From the NCBI GenBank assembly GCA_026388345.1, contig JAPLJY010000110.1:1-32395 (forward strand): a stretch of DNA of 32,395 nt, in the 5' to 3' direction. Within the stretch, counting starts at the first letter, position 1. Every line of letters starts with the position of its first letter. Shown here one piece after another: positions 26,370 to 32,395 of the stretch. The position numbers and the translations under genes were made by a program. The notes beneath the pieces were generated by a model, which saw only the letters and a list, made by a program, of their open reading frames with translations, made no database searches and had not been told where the DNA came from. This DNA comes from Deltaproteobacteria bacterium. GTDB taxonomy: Bacteria > Desulfobacterota > Syntrophia > Syntrophales > UBA5619.

Positions 26370-26498
26370 GGTTCCTCCTCTTCTGCAAGAAAATGAATGA
26401 TCAAGATATCCAGCGCCTCATGAGAATAGCAGCTTGGGGAACAAAGTTTTCATCCGTTCCGGATGCCCGGGAGAGTCCGGCGGAGCGGTCTTCTCCCG

Positions 26499-27719
26499 TT
26501 ACAACGAAAGGGTTCCGCTCGTCACCGCGGGCGCGGACGGTGCGGCCACGACCCGGTTTCGGCCGTTTCTTTTGGCTTCATACATGGCGTCGTCCGCCCG
26601 TTTCAACACCGCATCCAATCCACTGTCGTCCGGCGACAGCAATGCGACCCCGATGCTGACGGTGACTTTCAGCACCGTATTTCCCGCATCGATTGCGGTT
26701 TCGGCAATGGCCGCCCTCAGCCGTTCCGCGGTCGCCCGGCCGCCGGCCATGTCGGTCTCCTGCTGAAGGATCGCAAATTCCTCGCCGCCGAGACGCCCGA
26801 AAACATCGATGTCGCGCAGGAGGTTGCGGATGGCGGCCGTCATCGCCACCAGCACCTTGTCGCCGACGGCATGTCCATACGTATCGTTGACCTGTTTGAA
26901 GTTGTCCAGATCGAGCATCAGCGCCGCAAGGGGATGGCCGTACCGCCGCGCCCGCTGAATTTCCCGTTCCCCGGCTTCAAAAAAACGCCGGCGGTTGGCG
27001 ATGCCGGTCAGAAAATCGGTTGCAGCCAGGCGCAGCAACTCCACCTGGGCTTTTTTCAGGTCCACCTCCAGCCGTTCGCTGTTGAGCATCACAAAACCGA
27101 ATGTCCAGGTGATTCCCAGAAGCAGGGCGAGAAGAAACGTCAACGTCTGGATCAGGTTGGGCGCCAAAAGGTCGTGGGGACCCGGGCTCAGCAATGTGAA
27201 AATAACGCGGAAAACCAGGAATATGGCGTGTATTGCAAACAGGCTGCCCGTAAACAGGAAGGAGAACCGCAGGCCGCGCGGGGCATTGCGGAACAGTTCC
27301 CAGGCCACCAGACCGGAAACCACCGCCACGAAAAACGAAAAAATGATGATGCGCACACCGACGTTGTCGATGACATATGTATAATAGGCTATCCCCAACG
27401 CCTGGAAAATGACGATGGAAAAGCTGAGGATCCTGCGGCCGGCGACGCCGCGAAAACACCGGACGCCTTCCAGAAACAGTACCGAGCCGGACAGGACGAG
27501 GAGATTGGCCAGGATGATGCTCAGGATATCCGGAATCATCCCGCGCAGGGCCATCAGCATGAATCCTGCGGCATTCGACGCATTTCCCGCCGTCCAGAAG
27601 CCGAAACCGGGGTAGGTCTTGCGCGATCGCCAGATCAGGAACAGGACAATGCTCAGAAGGGCCGAAACGACCGTCAGGACCACCGTGAGCGAACGTATGT
27701 CGAGCGACCATGACAGCAT
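26499..27719 (-). CDS. Membrane-bound GGDEF diguanylate cyclase
   Basis: 406 residues. The N-terminal 210 residues form about six or seven membrane helices (for example LTVVLTVVSALLSIVLFLIW and IIIFSFFVAVVSGLVAW), followed by a short coiled coil (about 213-230) and a GGDEF domain starting at ATDFLTGIANRRRFFEAGER. The active-site motif is GGEEF (311-315), and the inhibitory c-di-GMP site RxxD is present as RDID (302-305), exactly five residues before it. The protein should make c-di-GMP from GTP with product inhibition, responding to an unknown membrane-associated signal. The C-terminal tail (APSAPAVTSGTLSL) is short and disordered. The gene is alone, on the same strand as its downstream neighbour. 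Confidence 0.94.
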   Translation of the reverse strand: MLSWSLDIRSLTVVLTVVSALLSIVLFLIWRSRKTYPGFGFWTAGNASNAAGFMLMALRGMIPDILSIILANLLVLSGSVLFLEGVRCFRGVAGRRILSFSIVIFQALGIAYYTYVIDNVGVRIIIFSFFVAVVSGLVAWELFRNAPRGLRFSFLFTGSLFAIHAIFLVFRVIFTLLSPGPHDLLAPNLIQTLTFLLALLLGITWTFGFVMLNSERLEVDLKKAQVELLRLAATDFLTGIANRRRFFEAGEREIQRARRYGHPLAALMLDLDNFKQVNDTYGHAVGDKVLVAMTAAIRNLLRDIDVFGRLGGEEFAILQQETDMAGGRATAERLRAAIAETAIDAGNTVLKVTVSIGVALLSPDDSGLDAVLKRADDAMYEAKRNGRNRVVAAPSAPAVTSGTLSL

Positions 27720-27932
27720 GATGATTCCTGTTCAAAAGGTACGAAGCGGGCGGGCAGCCGCCACCTTCCTTAATTACAGGGTCAAGATAATCCCCGGCCG
27801 CCCCCGCCGGTTCCGGGAATGCACCGGATCCGTATTCCGACATGTTTTCCGCAATGGATCGATGCTACTACCATACGCCGTATTTTGCATCCATTTTTCT
27901 TATTCTTGAGAACAACGGGCTCAAGCCGACCT

Positions 27933-29300
27933 TCAGACAGTGAGCACGAAGGCCGCGGCCGCCTCGCCCGCAACGAAGCCGGTGGAGAAGGCCGCCTGGA
28001 GGTTGTAGCCCCCCGTGTCGGCGTCGATGTCCATCACCTCCCCGCAGAAGAAAAGGCCGGAAACGAGGCGCGAGACCATCGTCCGCGGATCGATCTCCTT
28101 GAGCGCAACCCCGCCCGCCGTAACGATTGCCGCGGTCATGGGCAGGGGTCCTTGGATGTTGAAGCGGAGGGCCTTGAGGAGACAGAGGAGTTTCTCCCGC
28201 TCCGCGGCGCTGATCTGATGGCCCGGCCGGTCCGCGGGGATGCCGGTCATCTCGATGAAAGGCTCGATCATCTTGTGGGGAAGAAGCCCCGCCAGGAGGT
28301 TGCGGAAACCCCGTTTGCCGAAGTTGTCGAAATCCCGCTGGAGGCGGGCGCGAAGTTCTTCCGCCGTGAGGGCTGGCTTCAGATCAATCGTGACGCCGAC
28401 CGGGCCTTCCGCAAGGGCGTCCACGACCGAAAGGCTCATGAGGAGCGTGATCGGCCCGCCGATCCCGAAATGGGTGAAGAGCATCTCGCCCATCCGGCTT
28501 TCGATGACCGGGCCTTTCCGGCGCCTCTGCTCCAACCCCCGGCCGACATCCTTTGCGGGGATCAGGGAGGGATCGATCCCCTCCGCCGGACCGCGAAAGG
28601 CGGTGAGTCGGACGTTCTTGAGGCTCACCCCCTGCATCGCCTTCGCCCGTTCGAGCTCTATCACGACGAGCGGAACGAGGGCGGGCCGGAGTTTCGTTAC
28701 GGTGTGGCCGAGAGCCGCCGCCATCCGGAAGCCGTCGCCGGTGGAACCCGTCGCGGGCCAGGTGGCGCCGCCGGTCGCCAGGATGACGGCGCGGGCGGGA
28801 AGGATGATCCCCTTCCCTGTCCGGACCCCCTCGACGCGGCCATCGCGGACGGCGATTCCGGCCACGGGGACGCCGGTGCGGATCTTCACACCATATTCCT
28901 TCAGATAACGCCGGAAGGCCTTCACGACGTCCGCCGCATCGTCGGAGACGGGAAAGACCCGCCCGCCGCGTTCGACCTTCGTCTCTACGCCATACTGTTT
29001 CAGGAAGGCGAGAAGATCATCGCGGAAGAAGCGGTGGAAGGCGCCGTGTAGAAAGCGGCCGTTTGGGCCGTACATGGAGAGGAAATCCTCGAGATCACGG
29101 GCGTTCGTCAGGTTGCAGCGGCTCTTCCCGCTGACGAGAATCTTCTTCCCGGGGCCGTCCGTCTTTTCCAGCAAGAGAACCTCGGCGCCCATTTCTGCGG
29201 CCCGTCCGGCGGCCATCATCCCGCCGGCGCCGGCGCCGACGACGATCACGCGGTCGGCTTCCATTCCCGGTTTCGGCACCCATTTTATTAAATTATCCAT
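27933..29300 (-). CDS. HI0933/BaiN-family FAD-dependent oxidoreductase
   Basis: 455 residues from the ATG at 29300 (a GTG lies one codon earlier at 29303; ATG 29264, right before VIVVGAGAGG, is another possible start). The N-terminal FAD dinucleotide fold is VIVVGAGAGGMMAAGRAAEM, followed by the family hallmark KKILVSGKSRCNLTN and the C-terminal FAD contact GGYNLQAAFSTGFVAGEAAA. Family members are flavoproteins resembling bile-acid BaiN and E. coli YhiN; the natural substrate is mostly unknown. LEKTDGPGKK is the ribose-binding stretch after the second beta strand. There are 213 bases between its stop and the upstream end of the diguanylate cyclase gene; no gene was seen there. Confidence 0.9.
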   Translation of the reverse strand: MDNLIKWVPKPGMEADRVIVVGAGAGGMMAAGRAAEMGAEVLLLEKTDGPGKKILVSGKSRCNLTNARDLEDFLSMYGPNGRFLHGAFHRFFRDDLLAFLKQYGVETKVERGGRVFPVSDDAADVVKAFRRYLKEYGVKIRTGVPVAGIAVRDGRVEGVRTGKGIILPARAVILATGGATWPATGSTGDGFRMAAALGHTVTKLRPALVPLVVIELERAKAMQGVSLKNVRLTAFRGPAEGIDPSLIPAKDVGRGLEQRRRKGPVIESRMGEMLFTHFGIGGPITLLMSLSVVDALAEGPVGVTIDLKPALTAEELRARLQRDFDNFGKRGFRNLLAGLLPHKMIEPFIEMTGIPADRPGHQISAAEREKLLCLLKALRFNIQGPLPMTAAIVTAGGVALKEIDPRTMVSRLVSGLFFCGEVMDIDADTGGYNLQAAFSTGFVAGEAAAAFVLTV

Positions 29301-29596
29301 CACAATTACGGTTGTTTAGAGAGAGCCCCTAACCCCTTTTATTCCTTTTGGGATACTTTTCTCGGGTATAGTTCCCTTGTAGAACCGGGCGCCTAAAAAT
29401 ATCGAAGCAACCCTTTCTCACGCTAATTTTTGACGGTCGAAGGAGTTATTTTAAATCTACCAGCAACCTCATGCCTGTGTCAAATATACCTTCCTGCCGC
29501 ATACATCTTTTTCCATCCTGATGTCTCCGATCCGGAATCGGACGGTAACATCATCGATGATCTCCCGGGTTCAACCCTGGAAAGTTCTTCAAAGTC

Positions 29597-29700
29597 ATTA
29601 TTACTCCGGCAATCAAACATGTAAATTAAATCTGTATAATGCCCGTATTTCTTGCAAACTGCACCCGTGCTTTGATATATTTAGTTGCCGGAGTAATAAT
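29597..29700. repeat. 16-bp perfect inverted repeat enclosing 72 bp (MITE-like or hairpin element)
   Basis: ATTATTACTCCGGCAA (29597-29612) and TTGCCGGAGTAATAAT (29685-29700) are exact reverse complements separated by 72 AT-rich bases. The arms do not extend outward or inward and no target duplication is visible. It lies in the 740-base gene-poor stretch 29304-30043, where I see no other convincing gene. It may be a tiny non-autonomous transposon or a remnant of element ends. Confidence 0.6.
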
Positions 29701-29889
29701 TCTAAATTCCTGGTCCCTGTTGTCTGTCGCGTTCAAAAGTGGGAGGACTCTCTCGGAATCCCCCTTTTCATATTACGGATGAATCGCTGTCATATAGTTT
29801 GCTCTTATGAGATAATGGCAAAATTCGAAAATTAGCTGAATTTTGCAATCAATAGTATGAACCACGGGGCGCGTACCAAACCCTAAATT

Positions 29890-29905
29890 CCGCCGCATGC
29901 GGCGG
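29890..29905. repeat. 16-bp perfect palindrome
   Basis: CCGCCGCATGCGGCGG is self-complementary and very GC-rich within AT-rich DNA, about 140 bases ahead of the truncated transposase. It could be part of the left end of that insertion sequence or a REP-like site. Confidence 0.45.
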
Positions 29906-30043
29906 TGAATAACCACCCGTTTTTTAATGGATTTAAAGTCTTGAAAATAAATGAAGAAACTGCTATTTCTTCCCTCACATTTGAACATACAAGATAGGAG
30001 GTACGCTGTAAGGAATGAGCCTCTCTTCAAAATTTGGCATAGC

Positions 30044-30277
30044 ATGCAAAACACAATTTTCCCAGAATTGGAAAAGGAATTGGATCCGCTGACGGAAAAG
30101 CAGCAGGGGTTTGTGCGGGTGATCGAACTTGCAAAGGTTCAGAAACACATGAGCCCGTATCGGCGGCAAGGGATCGGACGCAAGCGGGACGATCGACTGG
30201 CCATCTTAAAGGCGTTCGTGGCTAAGGCGGGTTACAATTTTCCAAATAACGAAAAATTTAAACCGATAGAGACCTGA
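30044..30277 (+). pseudogene. Truncated IS1182-like transposase (N-terminal part)
   Basis: From the ATG at 30044 the frame reads MQNTIFPELEKELDPLTEKQ and continues VRVIELAKVQKH... RKRDDRLAILKAFVAKAGYN, matching the N-terminal region of IS1182/IS5-like transposases (family pattern FPExxxELGPLTxKxxxLVxVLELxR... GRPxKDRxAIARAFVAKAVYNLPTT). Similarity stops at YNFP, the catalytic DDE domain is missing, and the frame ends at TGA 30275-30277 after unrelated residues. A longer in-frame start at 29951 is less likely. The element is inactive; the repeat that follows 14 bases later may have replaced its 3' part. Confidence 0.65.
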
Positions 30278-30291
30278 ATGTTTGCGCATAT

Positions 30292-30385
30292 TGTCATTCT
30301 GAGGAGCCTTGCAACGAAAAATATCCGTGATGTTAGATTCTTCGAATAGTTTACCCTTGAGCGAAGCAAAGGGCCCAGAATGACA
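30292..30385. repeat. TGTCATTCTG...CAGAATGACA dispersed-repeat copy
   Basis: The 94-bp unit has 10-bp perfect terminal inverted repeats TGTCATTCTG (30292-30301) and CAGAATGACA (30376-30385), with internal GATTCTTCG and GAGCGAAGCAAAGGG segments. The same outline (TGTCATTCTGAG...GAAGCGAAGAATCT...CAGAATGACA) is a well-known repeat found in many copies across unrelated bacterial genomes. It lies between the truncated transposase and the long gene downstream. Confidence 0.7.
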
Positions 30386-30431
30386 CGATGGGTGTTTTTC
30401 AAAACGGTTTCAAGCAAGCAAATATTTGCAG

Positions 30432-30917
30432 ATGAGCACTGAGTTTATGGCCCCGCAGGACAGAATGCAAAAAAAGCCGGAGATCAAGTTCGTAGAACAG
30501 CTCATCTATGCTTTAAATTTCATAAAAATGCAGGTGGGAATGTATCCTGAGGGTCATAGCATGATCTCGCAGGGTCTTGATAGTGTTTTAGATGTGCTTC
30601 AAGAGATTTTTGTCCTTATGGGGCAGATCACCATCAAAGTGGAAGATGATGCCCTGTATGTGGGTGAAGATATTTTAGATAAAAAAAATCGTAACAATAT
30701 GCAATTTGCCAAATGGTTGAATGATCTGTATATTACTTCAATAACGTTATCATGGGGCTTGACGAGAGACGAATTGTTAAAGTTCCAGAAGATTCTTGCA
30801 ATGAAAACATCGGATATCCTGGTCTTAGGAAATATCGAGAAAGTCTTTGCCGATAGCCGCTTTACACATATCAAGGTGAAAGGTCTCGATTTAGGCAATT
30901 TCAGCCCTACGAGTTAA
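30432..30917 (+). CDS. N-terminal part of a long repeat-containing protein, ends at TAA in the first 84-bp repeat
   Basis: 161 residues from ATG 30432 (ATG 30447 is also possible; neither has a strong ribosome binding site). The region KFVEQLIYALNFIKMQVGMY followed by PEGHSMI resembles the N-terminal domain of deltaproteobacterial HEAT-repeat proteins of unknown function, with a YP-x-GH motif and then a beta segment ITIKVEDDALYVGEDILDKK. The frame hits TAA at 30915-30917 but continues open to the window end, so this is very probably the front of one gene interrupted by a single base change. Composition is AT-rich compared with the rest of the window. Function is unknown; a cytoplasmic scaffold-like protein is likely. 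Confidence 0.65.
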   Translation: MSTEFMAPQDRMQKKPEIKFVEQLIYALNFIKMQVGMYPEGHSMISQGLDSVLDVLQEIFVLMGQITIKVEDDALYVGEDILDKKNRNNMQFAKWLNDLYITSITLSWGLTRDELLKFQKILAMKTSDILVLGNIEKVFADSRFTHIKVKGLDLGNFSPTS

Positions 30918-31211
30918 AAGTTAATTGATCGTGAAACTTTGAAAGGCAAAAAGCCAAATGTGAAAGGTCCCGATTTAGGCTATCTCAGTTCTGTGGATGA
31001 AAAGATAACGGACCGTGGAAAATTGAAAGACAAAAAGCTAAATGTGCCAGGTCTCGATTTAGGCAATTTCAGCCCTACTATTGAAAAGTTAACTGATCGT
31101 GAGAGTTTGAAAGGCAAACAACCAGATGTAAAAGGTCCCGATGTAAGCTATCTCAGTTCTATGGATGAAAAGATAACGGACCGTGAGGAATTAGAAGACA
31201 AGAAGCAACTT
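30876..31211 (+). repeat. Four 84-bp tandem repeats within the coding frame
   Basis: Units at 30876-30959, 30960-31043, 31044-31127 and 31128-31211, each 28 codons. Units 1 and 3 are most alike (GLDLGNFSPT), as are 2 and 4 (GPDxxYLSSxDEKITDR), giving a higher-order 168-bp doublet. The encoded pattern is VKG-x-DLG-x5-x2-EK-x-TDR-x2-LK-x-KK. Arrays of this kind arise by slippage and are error-prone in assembly. Confidence 0.9.
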
Positions 31212-32395
31212 GAAGACGAATTTTGGCGAAAATTTACTTCCTCTTTAATTACCCAGAGCACGGATGAAGGGGAACAAAAGTCGCGATCCCCAGAATATTC
31301 CAACATCGATTCTCATGACTTTGTAAAGTGTCTGAACGAAGAAACGATCAACTGGGACGTCTTCTTGAATGATTACCGCTCTTTGATAATCCAATATCTT
31401 CGTTCCGAGGATGAAGAAAAAAAACCAACGTTTAAGAATATCATTTCCAGAATAGACAGTCTGGTCAAAGATTTTCATCCCCAACTCAAACAACAGATGC
31501 TCCATGTCACAGAGAATGAGCTATCTTCGCTACCACCGTCCATAATTAATTCAAATAAGATCAGTTGTTTCAACTATGAGACGATTGCCGGGATTCTCCG
31601 CGGTGCCAGCGACGAAAAAAGAGGAATATCGCCCTCCCTCTCTCTCCTTTTCCAAAAATTGTCAACAATCCATGATAAATCGTTGGATGGCTCCGGAAAA
31701 GCTATCTTGAATGGTTCTTCCCCGATTAATGAAACCTTTACGTCCGCCAAGGAAATCGAGAAACTCATCGAACGCGAACAATACGAAAGTTATGTCCCTG
31801 CCGATTATAAAGAGATTCTCACGCGAAAATCAATGGTTGTCGATGTTGACGAGAAAATAAATCAGGAACATTTTATTATAGGAGAATATATCAATACTCT
31901 CGAAGATCCAAGTTTGAATCTTCAGATAAGTAAACTGTTCATAGCGCTCATGGATGAAGACCTGAATGAAGATGAGTATCGGGAAATTTCCATTTACATT
32001 ACCAAAAACATATCCGAGTTGATTTTATCAGGACATTTTTCTTTTCTCACCGATGTTCTTGATACTTATAAGAGGCATTCACAGGAAAAACCCTCGGAGA
32101 AGATTCGAAGACTCGCGGATTCCGGAATAACGGTTTTCCAGGATACAAAGACCCTGTCGCGTGATCTTAAACCATTGTTTTTACAGGGGATATCACTTGA
32201 CTCTCTGGTCGGTTTCGTCGTGGCGTGCGGTGCTCAAAATATCCCTTGGCTTTTGGATCTATATCTGGAGACGTGGTCGCCAAAAGGACAAGCTATGATT
32301 GTTGAAGTATTGCGGCATTTCCGTGAAGAGGCCATAAGTAACGCATTAAATAGGCTCTCGGAAACATCCATTCAATTTATAAAAAAATTGCTTAT
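30918..32395 (+). pseudogene. Continuation of the interrupted gene, open to the window end
   Basis: The same frame as the previous entry stays open for about 490 codons and runs off the window. It begins inside four 28-residue repeats (pattern VKGxDLGxxSxxxEKxTDRxxL), then has an acidic segment and a long, mostly helical region: TSAKEIEKLIEREQYESYVP; IQISKLFIALMDEDLNEDEY in variant form; ISLDSLVGFVVACGAQNIPW; VEVLRHFREEAISNAL. The last part looks like HEAT-type helical repeats. Independent translation could only start at weak internal starts such as ATG 31161, without a clear ribosome binding site. If the TAA is a sequence error, the two entries are one intact gene of at least 650 codons. No catalytic motif was recognised. 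Confidence 0.6.

Noticed and set aside
25098..26396. 432-codon plus-strand frame opposite the acyl-CoA synthetase
   Set aside because: The minus strand holds all acyl-CoA synthetase motifs; the antisense product is low-complexity in Asp, Arg and His.
26463..27713. 416-codon plus-strand frame opposite the GGDEF gene
   Set aside because: Shadow of the diguanylate cyclase gene; no recognisable domain.
27819..29051. 410-codon plus-strand frame opposite the flavoprotein gene
   Set aside because: Shadow; the FAD motifs lie on the minus strand.
29569..29579. tRNA-like T-arm (GGGTTCAACCC)
   Set aside because: No acceptor, anticodon or D arms can be built around it in the right positions.
29430..29835. 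Small plus-strand frames of 64 and 104 codons
   Set aside because: No ribosome binding sites, no recognisable domain, and they run through the inverted-repeat element; likely chance frames in AT-rich DNA.
30876..31211. CRISPR array suggested by regular 84-bp units
   Set aside because: The units are contiguous without spacers and keep one reading frame; they are protein-coding tandem repeats.

Overview
The window looks like chromosomal DNA from an anaerobic, Desulfobacterota-like (deltaproteobacterial, Syntrophales/Geobacter-type) bacterium. That is an inference from gene content: a class III (anaerobic) ribonucleotide reductase, a TAXI-TRAP/CoA-transferase acid-utilisation module, an HgcC-like/ArsM pair, a probable selenocysteine protein and a multi-PAS hybrid histidine kinase. 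Most of the window is GC-rich with tightly packed genes. Two stretches are visibly AT-richer and carry mobile-element traces: about 2.9-4.8 kb and about 29.3-32.4 kb. No rRNA, tRNA or CRISPR array was seen.

Layout. 1-2854: 3' part of an HD-domain phosphohydrolase gene cut by an in-frame TAG, then nrdD, whose glycyl-radical loop has Gln where Gly is expected. 2989-3402: one integron-type gene cassette on the minus strand (attC plus a small membrane-protein gene) with no integrase nearby. 3791-10244: an IclR regulator, a two-subunit family I CoA-transferase, and a TAXI receptor / DUF1850 / fused TRAP permease operon, probably for uptake and CoA activation of an organic acid. 10.25-10.86 kb: a strong hairpin, a fragment of a BadF/HgdC-type activase and the 5' end of an IS110-family transposase. 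10890-11859 (minus): a SagB-like exported nitroreductase and a zinc-ribbon protein.

12163-15399: a gmhA-grpE-dnaK operon with a clear sigma-70-type promoter and a strong terminator, followed by an exported phospholipase-D-like protein and surE. 17.07-18.74 kb: promoter and palindromic operator, an AbrB-fold HgcC-like protein, the arsenite methyltransferase ArsM, and a small glutaredoxin-like gene with an in-frame TGA followed by a SECIS-like hairpin. I read this last gene as a selenoprotein; it would be missed by standard gene calling. 19033-21396: a PAS-PAS-PAS hybrid histidine kinase whose 3' end overlaps that of a convergent single-chain (type IIG-like) restriction-modification gene. Then, all on the minus strand: a long-chain acyl-CoA ligase, a membrane diguanylate cyclase and a BaiN/HI0933-type flavoprotein.

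29304-32395: a 16-bp perfect inverted-repeat pair, a truncated IS1182-like transposase, a copy of the widespread TGTCATTCTG...CAGAATGACA repeat, and a long gene that is open to the window end except for one TAA. That stop lies in the first of four 84-bp tandem repeats, at a position that is GAA in the other repeats, so it reads as a single-base nonsense change or a sequence error.
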